Virus record (IMG/VR): IMGVR_UViG_3300011115_000892
Span: 1-30,743 of that record
Length of the DNA: 30,743 bases
Direction: 5' to 3' (one strand)
Source: a virus
Part shown: positions 7,688 to 14,711 of the stretch, piece after piece
How positions within the stretch are numbered: the first letter of the stretch is position 1
Layout: every line of letters starts with the position of its first letter
Position numbers and translations under genes: made by a program
The notes under the pieces: model-generated
Databases searched by the model: none
Seen by the model: the letters and a program-made list of their open reading frames with translations, nothing else
What the model was told of the DNA's origin: nothing

Positions 7688-8563
7688 ATGTCGAACACGA
7701 TTGCCGCGGCTCCCGCCGTTCTTTCCGAGCAGGTTCTGGCTGGCCTTAAGGGCCGCCTGGGCGTGATCTCTGGTTTCTCCACTAACCTCACCCCGACCGC
7801 GGTCGGCCGCACGATGCAGGTCAGCCTGATCGGTGGCGGCGCTGCCAAGGAGTTCGATAAGTCCGCTGGCGGCTATCACGAATCTTCTGCCGCCCAGATC
7901 ACGGCCAAGACCGTTACCCTTAAGCACCTGCATTCCACGAAGGATTTTAGCCCTGACGAATTGGCCGAATATGGTGAAGCCTATATGGTCAACGCCTTCG
8001 TTCCCCAGGCCATCAACGAACTTGTCGCGAAGGTTCACGCTGATATCGGCGCGCTCTTTACCCAGGCTAACTTCGCTGCCCAGGCTGGTATCGCCTTCAA
8101 TTCGTTTTCTTATAACGATGTTGTCGATCTGAACACCGACCTGAATGTTGCCAAGGCTGGCGATGTTCGCGGCCTGATCGTCAATTCGCAGTATGCTGGC
8201 GCGCTTCGCAAGGCCGCTATTCTTACCGCCCCGTTCTCTGGCGCTGGCGTTCCGAATGCCCTGGTTACTACGGGCGCAATCGGCCAGGTTGGCGGCTTTA
8301 ATGTTTTTGAGTTCACCGATCTTCCTGATCTGGGCGCTGGCCTGGGCGGCGTGGCGCTTGGCAGCGATGCCGTTTGCGTTGCGATGGCCCTGCCGAATGC
8401 CTCGATGTTCCCTGGTGAAGTTTCCCAGGCTGTCGATGCTTCTGGCCTTTCTGTCCAGGTGCTGAAGGCGCAGGGAACCGATGGCATCGTTCGCCTTACC
8501 GCCAGCATCCGCTTCGGCGTTGGCGTTGGCCGTTCGACCGCTGCTATTCGTATCTACGACTAA
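7688..8563 (+). CDS. Major capsid protein
   Basis: 291 aa, within the size range of HK97-fold shell proteins. The assignment is by position (after portal, protease and scaffold, with a strong terminator immediately downstream) and by composition: Ala/Gly/Val-rich, few cysteines, alternating helix and strand, and an N-terminal half containing the hallmark-like ITAKTVTLKHLHSTKDF. T-ending codons (TCT, GGT, GTT) are more frequent than in neighbours, as is common in very highly expressed phage genes. The leader is AT-rich. I see no cleavage signal that would place a mature N-terminus. Confidence 0.85.
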   Translation: MSNTIAAAPAVLSEQVLAGLKGRLGVISGFSTNLTPTAVGRTMQVSLIGGGAAKEFDKSAGGYHESSAAQITAKTVTLKHLHSTKDFSPDELAEYGEAYMVNAFVPQAINELVAKVHADIGALFTQANFAAQAGIAFNSFSYNDVVDLNTDLNVAKAGDVRGLIVNSQYAGALRKAAILTAPFSGAGVPNALVTTGAIGQVGGFNVFEFTDLPDLGAGLGGVALGSDAVCVAMALPNASMFPGEVSQAVDASGLSVQVLKAQGTDGIVRLTASIRFGVGVGRSTAAIRIYD

Positions 8564-8585
8564 TCGCTGCAAAGCGGTTCGTTTC

Positions 8586-8618
8586 AAAGGCCCGCCATTT
8601 CGGCGGGCCTTTTTGTTT
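8586..8618 (+). terminator. Rho-independent terminator after the capsid gene
   Basis: Perfect 11-bp stem AAAGGCCCGCC / GGCGGGCCTTT with the loop ATTTC, followed by TTGTTT. It lies 23 bp after the capsid stop and would strongly reduce read-through into the next unit. Confidence 0.93.
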
Positions 8619-8639
8619 CCCGCGCTGATCGGCTAAAAT

Positions 8640-8676
8640 AAAATAGTTTGACAACGGCGCAGGCCTGAAGTAGTAT
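8640..8676 (+). promoter_or_regulatory. Promoter of the isolated gene (early-type repeat promoter)
   Basis: -35 TTGACA (8648-8653), 17-bp spacer, -10 TAGTAT (8671-8676). The upstream bases AAATAGTTTGAC match the promoters found at 20541, 21305 and 21985, so it belongs to the same family. The predicted start near 8683 falls exactly at the foot of the first leader hairpin. Confidence 0.85.
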
Positions 8677-8682
8677 GTCAGA

Positions 8683-8700
8683 AGTTAAGGCAACTTAACT
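8683..8700 (+). promoter_or_regulatory. 5'-terminal mRNA hairpin with GCAA tetraloop
   Basis: AGTTAAG-GCAA-CTTAACT, a perfect 7-bp stem with a GNRA loop located at the predicted 5' end of the transcript. Hairpins at the extreme 5' end commonly protect mRNA from decay. Confidence 0.75.
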
Positions 8701-8718
8701 CTGATCTTTGACAACCCC

Positions 8719-8736
8719 TTCCCGCGCAAGCGGGGA
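8719..8736 (+). promoter_or_regulatory. Second leader hairpin with GCAA tetraloop
   Basis: TTCCCGC-GCAA-GCGGGGA, seven pairs including one G.T, again closed by GCAA. It lies 20 bp before the start codon at 8756. The A-rich stretch after it leaves the start codon free. Confidence 0.7.
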
Positions 8737-8755
8737 CTACAAAACCAAAACGCAA

Positions 8756-9124
8756 ATGAAACAACGCAAACCGAAACCGATCCGCTTCGATGTTCACCAT
8801 GACACGAACGGAATCATCGCCGCGACAATGGCCCTTCAGGCTTATTGGCAGGCAATCCGCAACCCGAAGGCTACCGAAGCCGAACAGAACGCAGCCCGCA
8901 AGGCGCTGGCCGATCTGGTCGAACTTCACGCAACCTGGGAACTTTCCACGGCAGGCCGCGCGGTCAGCCTGGGAAAGAACAAGCGCGGCGGCGATATAAC
9001 GGACGGCGGTAAGCCTGTCGGCTTCGCCTGGACTACCGCCCGTAGTCCTGACGATAGCGAACTCGGCAGGCTGTGGGCTGACGGCGATTTCGATACCGAA
9101 GGCCCGCGCTGCTTCCGATCCTAA
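8756..9124 (+). CDS. Orphan 122-aa protein in its own transcription unit (moron candidate)
   Basis: Starts at ATG 8756 (ACGCAAATG); an upstream TTG at 8708 is rejected because it lies inside the structured leader. The protein has a basic N-terminus (MKQRKPKPIRFDVHH), a helical Ala/Glu-rich middle (about 20-65) and a C-terminal part rich in Gly, Asp and Trp (GFAWTTARSPDDSELGRLW). No family is recognised. The gene is bounded by two terminators and has its own early-type promoter, which is the layout of a moron. Its codon and trinucleotide habits match the rest of the genome, so it is not a very recent arrival. A capsid accessory role is possible from its position, but early expression makes a host-directed or anti-defence function more attractive. 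Confidence 0.8.
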   Translation: MKQRKPKPIRFDVHHDTNGIIAATMALQAYWQAIRNPKATEAEQNAARKALADLVELHATWELSTAGRAVSLGKNKRGGDITDGGKPVGFAWTTARSPDDSELGRLWADGDFDTEGPRCFRS

Positions 9125-9128
9125 ACAC

Positions 9129-9162
9129 AAGGCCCGCCCTAACCAGGCGGGCCTTTTTTGTG
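9129..9162 (+). terminator. Rho-independent terminator after the isolated gene
   Basis: AAGGCCCGCC / GGCGGGCCTT stem around the loop CTAACCA, followed by a T6 run. CACAA before the stem and TTGTG after it could extend the pairing. The core stem matches that of the terminator at 8586. Confidence 0.93.
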
Positions 9163-9303
9163 CCTGCCTTCCTGGCGGGCTTGGCTGGTTGGGGTAGGGA
9201 TAGGCATAGGCCAGCCAGGGAACGGGCCGCTACGGGCCAGCCAGGCGGCAAAGCCAGGGCAGCCAGCGGGCGCGCCTGGTCGTTTGTCCCTGGCTGCAAC
9301 TAT
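9163..9303 (+). other. Non-coding G-rich spacer before the head completion gene
   Basis: About 140 bp with repeated GCCAGCCAGG strings (near 9211 and 9236) and a G-rich stretch at 9187-9204 (GG, GGGG, GGG, GG tracts). The frame of the next gene is open through it from a GTG at 9160, but the translation is low-complexity Arg/Gly/Ala/Pro and unlike the genuine protein. I see no promoter matching the early family. The downstream tail genes may need a late promoter here or read-through. Confidence 0.6.
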
Positions 9304-9636
9304 ATGGATAGCGCCCTGTCAGCCGCCTGGCTTGCCGATGCCCAGGCAATCGTTCTGGAGATCGGGCAAACCGTAACGGTCAACGGAACGGACTACCTGG
9401 CAACGGTCGGCGAACCTACCCTTACCCAATCCTTCGCGGCTGGCGGCCTATCCGATGTGGTCAGCGTTACCGTTCGGATTCCAGCAACGCCTGCCGCCCT
9501 GGCTGCGAATACGCATATGCAGATCGGCAAGACCATAACCTTTGACGGGCGCAGCCTGCGGGTTGTCGGCTTCAGCCATAAGCCTGGAACGGCCTGGCTG
9601 CAAATGACTACCCAGGACGCGGATAATTTCCGATGA
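9304..9636 (+). CDS. Head completion / head-tail stopper protein (FII-like position)
   Basis: 110 aa from ATG 9304 (AACTATATGG). The protein is beta-rich (QTVTVNGTDYLATVGEP, VVSVTVRIPATPA, GKTITFDGRSLRVVGFSHK), with a short N-terminal helix. Its size matches lambda gpFII (117 aa) and its place after the capsid gene and before the larger neck gene fits a stopper that closes the portal and contacts the tail. Its final codons overlap the next start (ATGA at 9633). The function is by synteny and secondary-structure impression, not by a signature motif. Confidence 0.62.
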   Translation: MDSALSAAWLADAQAIVLEIGQTVTVNGTDYLATVGEPTLTQSFAAGGLSDVVSVTVRIPATPAALAANTHMQIGKTITFDGRSLRVVGFSHKPGTAWLQMTTQDADNFR

Positions 9637-10619
9637 GCGCGATAAGCCCGCTGGTTACAAGCCGCAGCGGCTTTAGTATCGAACTTGATCGAACCCTACA
9701 GCAAGGCCTGGCTGATTCTTTCGCTGCATACGCAAAGCAAACGGGCCAGGCGCTTGTCGATCTGGTGAAGGAAGAAGCCGCGCTTACCTGCCGCGAAGCG
9801 ATGGTTTATTCGCCGCCGCTTGACGGCAGCGCAGGCGGGCAAGGGGATAAGAAGATCGCGGAAACCTGGGGTAACGCTGCGGTCGATCGCGATGTTCGCG
9901 CGGTCATCGTTCCCGATAGCAAAAGCCTGGCTGCGGCTGTCGCGCCTGGATCGGGCAGCGGCAACAAGTTTGCCAAATGGAAAGCGGGCAAGCGCCCGAA
10001 GGAAGGAATCCTGCAGAAGTTGTATGACGATCAGGATTTCGCCCGCGCCTATGCCAAGGCCCGCAACCTTTTCCTTTATCGCCCAGCCAACCTGGTAGCG
10101 GCTGACGGCATCAAGCAGGCGCACGACCGCGAACGGAACTTCTATCGCGGTCGCATTCGCCGCAACAACGGGCCTTCAACCAAACGCGATCCAGCGAATC
10201 AGAAGATCGCAGCCGAACGCGAAATCAAATCCTACATCAAAACCAGGCAGAAGCGCGTTGGCTTTATGAAGGCTGGCTGGCTTACCGCTATCGCTAAACT
10301 TGGCAGGCCTGTTATCAACGGCGTTCCGAAGAACTTTGGCATTAAGGGATTGCCTGGCTGGATCACGCGCCACGCATCAGGCCACGGTCAGGTCAACATT
10401 GTCGGCGCTGAACTTGCCGCCGCTGGCAGCCTGTCCCCAGGCGATAAGCGCCTGAACATTATTGTTAAGAACGATATCGGCAATATCTTCGGCGCTGCTG
10501 CGCGGGCTGATACCGCTACCAAAGTTCTGCTTGTTCGATCTGGAAAAATGGGCGCGCGCATCGGCCACTTCCAGAAGATCGCAGCCGACCGATTCAACAC
10601 GGGCCAGAAGCAGGCCTAA
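9633..10619 (+). CDS. Neck / minor tail protein (tail completion candidate)
   Basis: 328 aa, basic. The N-terminal part (about 10-85) is an amphipathic helix followed by EAALTCREAMVYSPPLDGSAGGQGDKK, which resembles the start of HK97 gp10 or lambda Z-type proteins, where an early helix precedes a YSPP-like turn. The middle is rich in Lys/Arg (about 150-210), the end is mixed. It sits between the stopper candidate and the tail terminator candidate, as Z does in lambda. It is larger than gpZ (192 aa), so extra domains are present. Coupled to the previous gene by ATGA. Confidence 0.55.
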   Translation: MSAISPLVTSRSGFSIELDRTLQQGLADSFAAYAKQTGQALVDLVKEEAALTCREAMVYSPPLDGSAGGQGDKKIAETWGNAAVDRDVRAVIVPDSKSLAAAVAPGSGSGNKFAKWKAGKRPKEGILQKLYDDQDFARAYAKARNLFLYRPANLVAADGIKQAHDRERNFYRGRIRRNNGPSTKRDPANQKIAAEREIKSYIKTRQKRVGFMKAGWLTAIAKLGRPVINGVPKNFGIKGLPGWITRHASGHGQVNIVGAELAAAGSLSPGDKRLNIIVKNDIGNIFGAAARADTATKVLLVRSGKMGARIGHFQKIAADRFNTGQKQA

Positions 10620-10624
10620 CCTTT

Positions 10625-11062
10625 ATGGGAACTAAATCTATTCTGGATATCATCGAAACCGCCCTGGTCGCGAACCTTCAGGGCGAAGCCGATCTGGCTG
10701 GCTATCAGGTCAGGGCAGCCGCGCAGGCCGATAAGATCGACCAGCCAGATAACATTATCGTTGCCTGCGAATCCGCTGGCCCGCCGCCTGGCCTGGCGCA
10801 AGGCCTGGGCAATTACCTTTGCCGCGTCAGCGTTGGGGTCTTTACGCAGATCGATAGCGGCAGCCTGTCGGCGCATCGAACCGCCTGCCAGAATGTTCAG
10901 GGCCGCCTGGAAAACCAGGCAGGCGTTAAGGCTTCCTTCGCCGCTATCGGCGATGCGTCAGCCTACTACATCGAAACCAGCAGCATCGATGAAGGGCGCG
11001 GCGATCGGGCCTTTATGACTACGCTAAACTTTGAAACCCTGGTTGTCCTGGCCGCCGTTTGA
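10625..11062 (+). CDS. Tail terminator candidate (lambda U position)
   Basis: 145 aa starting at ATG 10625 (AACCTTTATGG). Lambda gpU is 131 aa and caps the tail tube when it reaches its final length. This protein has the expected layout: N-terminal helix (SILDIIETALVANLQGEADL), strands (NIIVACESAG, YLCRVSVGVFT), a central helix (SLSAHRTACQNVQGRL) and a last strand (TTLNFETLVVLAAV). The assignment rests on this layout and on order between the neck protein and the tube candidate. No diagnostic motif is present. Confidence 0.6.
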   Translation: MGTKSILDIIETALVANLQGEADLAGYQVRAAAQADKIDQPDNIIVACESAGPPPGLAQGLGNYLCRVSVGVFTQIDSGSLSAHRTACQNVQGRLENQAGVKASFAAIGDASAYYIETSSIDEGRGDRAFMTTLNFETLVVLAAV

Positions 11063-11092
11063 CCAGGCCCGCAATTATAACAACTAACTTCG

Positions 11093-11437
11093 ATGGCTTC
11101 TGTAACCAAAGGCACCGCGCATATTCACGGCATTAACGGCTCTATTACGGGCTTAACGGTGCAGTCCTATACCGTTAGCAAATCCTTTGCCAATTCGGAT
11201 GAAGTTACCAACTCTGCTGGGGTTGTGATCGGCGTTAAGATGTATGACGAACGCACGACCCTTAATGTCGAAGGCCTGGTTCCGACCGCCTACTCTGGCG
11301 CGCCTGGCGATTCGCTTACCTTCACGGGCAACGGCATCGCCTTTAGCGGATTTATCCAGACCGTAGAAGAACGCGGCGAAGCGAAGGGTTATATGCGCGT
11401 TAGCATTACGGCGATTGATTACGAAGGTATTGCCTAA
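11093..11437 (+). CDS. Candidate tail tube protein
   Basis: 114 aa and almost entirely beta-strand with Gly turns (GTAHIHGINGSITGLTVQSY, GVVIGVKMYDERTTLNVEGLV, GFIQTVEERGEAKGYMRVSITAIDYEG). The position after the tail terminator and before the chaperone and tape measure is that of the major tail tube protein. It is short for a tube protein, which would make it a minimal version of the fold. The 30-bp leader (CAATTATAACAACTAACTTCG) is G-poor and AT-rich, like that of the capsid gene, consistent with high expression. Confidence 0.5.
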   Translation: MASVTKGTAHIHGINGSITGLTVQSYTVSKSFANSDEVTNSAGVVIGVKMYDERTTLNVEGLVPTAYSGAPGDSLTFTGNGIAFSGFIQTVEERGEAKGYMRVSITAIDYEGIA

Positions 11438-11463
11438 CGGAAGCCTGGCTCTACGGTCAGGTT

Positions 11464-12057
11464 ATGGCCGATCGCAGATTTCTTAACGCTCACCTGATAG
11501 CGGCCCGAACCAATGTTCTGGGCCGCGTTCTTTTACCCTTCTGCATCAAGCATAGGATTTGGCTGCAGGCTATCGAATCGCCTTTCCTTGAAGCCGATAA
11601 AGAGATTACGCCTTCTGATCTGATTATCGGGCTGAAGGTTTGCGCGGAAGAACAGTTCGGCGAACCTACCTGGGCCGACCGCTGGCTTATGCTGCGCCTT
11701 ACCCTGAATAGAAAACTATTCGCCGAAGGCTGCCGCGCCTTTGTCGCGCATATCGATACGCATAAGGATTGGCCGAAGTTCTACGAAAAAAAGGATAGCG
11801 CCAGGGGAGGAGAAGGAACGGTTCCCTGGCAGTTGTCGGTCGTTGCCGCGCTATGTAAAAACGGCATCAGTTACGGCGAAGCGATGCAAATGCCCGAAGC
11901 GAAGGCGATCTGGTTGTCGGCGGTTTTCGCGATCCAGGGCGGCGCTAAAATGGATATCCTTTCTACCGATGACGAAGAACTGATCGCCAGCCTTCCGCAG
12001 CCTGGCGCGGTTGACGGTTCGGCAACTGTAGGGGAAAGCCCGAAACCAAATGAGTAA
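11464..12057 (+). CDS. Tail assembly chaperone candidate with internal -1 frameshift signal
   Basis: 197 aa between the tube candidate and the tape measure gene, where lambda has G and GT. Mostly helical and acidic at its end (STDDEELIASLPQ). In phages of this type the chaperone gene often makes two products by ribosomal frameshifting. Here the in-phase slippery heptamer A_AAA_AAG lies at 11787-11793, followed six bases later by a strong stem. A -1 slip leads to Gly and then TAG, giving a 111-aa short form as well as the 197-aa full form. The gene overlaps the tape measure start by 8 bp. The chaperone call is by position and by this signal. Confidence 0.6.
   Translation: MADRRFLNAHLIAARTNVLGRVLLPFCIKHRIWLQAIESPFLEADKEITPSDLIIGLKVCAEEQFGEPTWADRWLMLRLTLNRKLFAEGCRAFVAHIDTHKDWPKFYEKKDSARGGEGTVPWQLSVVAALCKNGISYGEAMQMPEAKAIWLSAVFAIQGGAKMDILSTDDEELIASLPQPGAVDGSATVGESPKPNE
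11787..11830 (+). promoter_or_regulatory. Candidate programmed -1 frameshift element (dnaX-like)
   Basis: Slippery A_AAA_AAG in the zero frame (codons AAA 88-90 and AAG 91-93 of the 11700s), spacer GATAGC (11794-11799), then stem GCCAGGG (11800-11806) with CCCTGGC (11824-11830). A G.T and an A-T pair extend it to nine pairs. After a -1 slip the next codons are GGA and TAG (11796-11798). Confidence 0.65.
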
Positions 12058-13480
12058 CAGCCTGGAGTTTTCAATTAACGCGCGCGACAATACCTCAAAG
12101 GTTGTCGATACCGTCAATAAGAAGATCAATAACTTCGGTAGCGATCTGGCTAAAATGGCGCTGGGCGTGGCTGGCCCTATGGCGCTTGTCCAGGCTGGCA
12201 TCGGCGCGATCGGCAGCGCAATCGAGGAATATAAGCAGAAGATCGCGGAAGCGGTTAAGTTCGGTTCTGAACTTCCCAACCAGGCGAAGGCGCTAAACAT
12301 CAGCGTTGACGAATATCAGCGCCTGGGAAGCGCAGCCGAAAACGCAGGCGTTGGGATTGATGCCGTTGCCCAGGCCTATGTCGATGTTCGCAAGGCTATC
12401 GATGCGGCCAAAGACCCTACCAGCAGCCAGGCAAAGGCGCTGCAGGCGCTGGGATTCGCCGCCGAAGATATCGCGGCGGGCGCTATCAAGCCGATCGAAG
12501 TCATCGAACGCCTGGGCCGCGCTATGTCAACGGGCGCGGACGATGCTACGCAGTTTAAGATCGCGTCAGGCCTGCTGGGCGCTGGCGTTGAAAAGTTGAT
12601 TCCGATCCTTCGCAAAGCCCAGGAAGTTACCCAGGGTTATACCGATGCCAGCGATGTGCTGACCGAAGAAGAAGCCGCTATTCTTCGTCAGTCGGAAATG
12701 GAAAAGAAGAAAACGGAACTTAAGGAAAAGGTTGGCAAGGCCAGGGAACAGGCGCGCGAAAAAATGTTTGAAGGCCCGCAGGGACAGGGACGCAGGGAAG
12801 TTATGAAAGAACTTTTCCCTACCCTTTCCGAAGAAGAAATGCGGAAGCAAAGCGGCGGTTCAATGATCCTTCCAGGTTACGGTCAGCGCATCAATTACGA
12901 AGGCGGCAGGCGCGTTGCAGATACATATGTTAAGGACAAACTAACCGATGAGGAACGCGATCTGATTATTAAGGAATACGCCGCCCGCGAAAAGGCGCGC
13001 CTGGCCGCCGAAGCCGCAGCCAAATCCGCCGCCGATAAGGAAGCCGCTGACAAACTTCAGGCGATCGCGAAGGCCGAAGCCGATAAGAAGGAAGAAGCCA
13101 AGCGCCAGGAAGAAGCCGACCAGATCGAACTTAATACCCTGGACGAAGCCGAAAAGGAAGCCGCCGATCTGGCGAAGGAAAAGAAGAAGAAGGAAGATGA
13201 GAAGGCCAAGGCCGACAAAGACGCGCTTGGCAAAGCATTGGACGCGCAGGCCAAGGCCGTAGCCGAACCCGTCAAGTTCACGGGCAGCAGCCTTCGCGAT
13301 ATCGGCGGCGCGCTGGCAGGCGAAGCGATGACCAGCGGCATCGACTACCAGGCCGCTAACCTGGATATCAGCCAGAAAATCCTGATCGAACTGCAGAAGT
13401 TGAATGTCAAAACCCTTCCTGAAGTTCCCGCTACAAACTTCACGATCAACAACCCTGTTACGGGAACCTATACCGTTTAA
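12050..13480 (+). CDS. Tail tape measure protein
   Basis: 476 aa. The N-terminus (EFSINARDNTSKVVDTVNKKI) is the typical start of a tape measure protein. A hydrophobic stretch (about 35-65, MALGVAGPMALVQAGIGAIG) is followed by helical segments, a long Lys/Glu/Ala coiled coil (about 290-400) and a C-terminal tip contact (NFTINNPVTGTYTV). At roughly 0.15 nm per residue this implies a tail of about 70 nm, short for a siphovirus. No peptidoglycan hydrolase domain is embedded. The start overlaps the chaperone stop by 8 bp. Confidence 0.85.
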   Translation: MSNSLEFSINARDNTSKVVDTVNKKINNFGSDLAKMALGVAGPMALVQAGIGAIGSAIEEYKQKIAEAVKFGSELPNQAKALNISVDEYQRLGSAAENAGVGIDAVAQAYVDVRKAIDAAKDPTSSQAKALQALGFAAEDIAAGAIKPIEVIERLGRAMSTGADDATQFKIASGLLGAGVEKLIPILRKAQEVTQGYTDASDVLTEEEAAILRQSEMEKKKTELKEKVGKAREQAREKMFEGPQGQGRREVMKELFPTLSEEEMRKQSGGSMILPGYGQRINYEGGRRVADTYVKDKLTDEERDLIIKEYAAREKARLAAEAAAKSAADKEAADKLQAIAKAEADKKEEAKRQEEADQIELNTLDEAEKEAADLAKEKKKKEDEKAKADKDALGKALDAQAKAVAEPVKFTGSSLRDIGGALAGEAMTSGIDYQAANLDISQKILIELQKLNVKTLPEVPATNFTINNPVTGTYTV

Positions 13481-13485
13481 ACTTT

Positions 13486-14196
13486 ATGGCGCGTGTTATC
13501 ACAAAGGGCAGCGTAAGCAGCCTGGAACTTCAACCTGATTGGACTATCGAAGGCGATGGTTACGGCCTGCTTACATCGCGGCTAACCTTCCGCTGCCCAG
13601 CCGATAGCGCGGCCAATAAAGCGCCAAAGACGGGCGAAGCCCACCCCAAAGATGGGAGGCTTAAATGCCATCGTTCTACCTATACAATTGTTAAGGGTGA
13701 GTTTGCCCAGATTATTTCCGAATATGTCGGAATCGAAACGGGCGATCGAACGAAGATTCAGGTTAAGGGCGATGTGATCACGGGAACGCAGCCGATCCAG
13801 GCGCATAAGGATTTCGTTAAGGTTCTTAAGCCGAAGGGTTGGGATACCGCTACGCAATCGTTCCCTGAAACCAAAGCCCAGGCCGTTCAGTTCGCGCTGG
13901 TAGGGGTCAAATCATTCCTTTCCGCTGACAGCCAGATTACGGCAACTTTCTATTCATCGAATAAAGCCGAAGTTCAGAACGGCGTTGATATGGTCGGTAA
14001 AACTTTCCAGAAAATGCCAGGCCTGGAGGATGTAGTTATTCCCGCTGGTTATCAGAAGATTAGCAACTACCACGATCGCTTTGCTATGCTTACGGGCTTG
14101 AGTTATGAGAAATACGCGCACCTGTATAAAATCAACTTCACGATCAGGTTAAGCCCAGGCGGCTATCATAACCTGGTTTATACCCGTCAGAACTGA
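13486..14196 (+). CDS. Tail tip protein of unknown family
   Basis: 236 aa from ATG 13486 (AAACTTTATGG), 5 bp after the tape measure gene. Mixed alpha/beta with two cysteines in the N-terminal third (FRCPAD, KCHRS). The N-terminal strand pattern (TKGSVSSLELQPDWTIEGDGYGLLTSRLTFRC) suggests a beta-sandwich. By position it should be a distal tail or baseplate hub component of the tail tip, the region where lambda has M, L, K and I. I recognise no signature that would separate these options. Confidence 0.7.
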   Translation: MARVITKGSVSSLELQPDWTIEGDGYGLLTSRLTFRCPADSAANKAPKTGEAHPKDGRLKCHRSTYTIVKGEFAQIISEYVGIETGDRTKIQVKGDVITGTQPIQAHKDFVKVLKPKGWDTATQSFPETKAQAVQFALVGVKSFLSADSQITATFYSSNKAEVQNGVDMVGKTFQKMPGLEDVVIPAGYQKISNYHDRFAMLTGLSYEKYAHLYKINFTIRLSPGGYHNLVYTRQN

Positions 14197-14207
14197 CGCG
14201 CGAACAT

Positions 14208-14711
14208 ATGCTGCAGCAAGGCGTTGGTTATACCTTCAGTAATGCTTCTGGCGGTTCTTCGCTCACGATCGACACGATCGCGCGCTATAAGGAAACGCTG
14301 CCGTTCTTCGTTTACGAAGATAGCGATGAAAGCGGCAACACGGTTTTCCGAATCAACGCGGGAACTTTCAACAATGTTTTCCCTACCGTCAACGGCGCTA
14401 CGGTCGGCGAAGCAGCCGCCTACCTGGCAGCGCCTACCGCGACAAGCCTGGTTGTCCTGACCGTTCCCGCCACGGGCGGCGCTAACCCTGCCTGGCCTGC
14501 TGGAACTCCAACGATCGCGCTGCTGACAGGCACGACCGTTCCAGGCTTTACCGCTTCCGTTGCGCGGCTGGCCCTGGCGAAGATCACGGTAACGACCGAA
14601 GCGGGCAGCGGCGTTAAGACCTATGCCGTTTCAAACCTGGTCAGCGGCAGCCTATGGGGTGAGCGCTTTGAATGCGGCGATGATCTGGAATATTGGTTCA
14701 GCCGAATCTGA
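14208..14711 (+). CDS. Tail tip protein, beta-rich, unknown family
   Basis: 167 aa, Thr/Ala/Gly-rich, almost all strand and turn (VGYTFSNASGGSSLTIDTIARY, VFRINAGTFNNVFPTVNGATVG, ITVTTEAGSGVKTYAVSNLVSG). The composition resembles fibre-base or tail-tip decoration proteins. The TGA overlaps the next ATG by one base, so the two are co-translated. It may attach the following 389-aa protein or the large fibre to the tail tip. Confidence 0.65.
   Translation: MLQQGVGYTFSNASGGSSLTIDTIARYKETLPFFVYEDSDESGNTVFRINAGTFNNVFPTVNGATVGEAAAYLAAPTATSLVVLTVPATGGANPAWPAGTPTIALLTGTTVPGFTASVARLALAKITVTTEAGSGVKTYAVSNLVSGSLWGERFECGDDLEYWFSRI

Noticed and set aside
8706-8743. TTTGACA followed by TACAAA as a second promoter before the orphan gene
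   Set aside because: The spacer is 24 bp, too long for a sigma70-type promoter, and the box lies between the two leader hairpins.
8708-8755. Upstream TTG start extending the orphan gene by 16 residues
   Set aside because: It begins inside the structured leader and spans the second hairpin; ATG 8756 has the usual A-rich context.
12032-12038. GGGAAAG, the lambda G/T slippery heptamer, near the end of the chaperone gene
   Set aside because: It is out of phase: the zero-frame codons are GGG GAA AGC, so tandem slippage does not apply, and no useful -1 frame follows.
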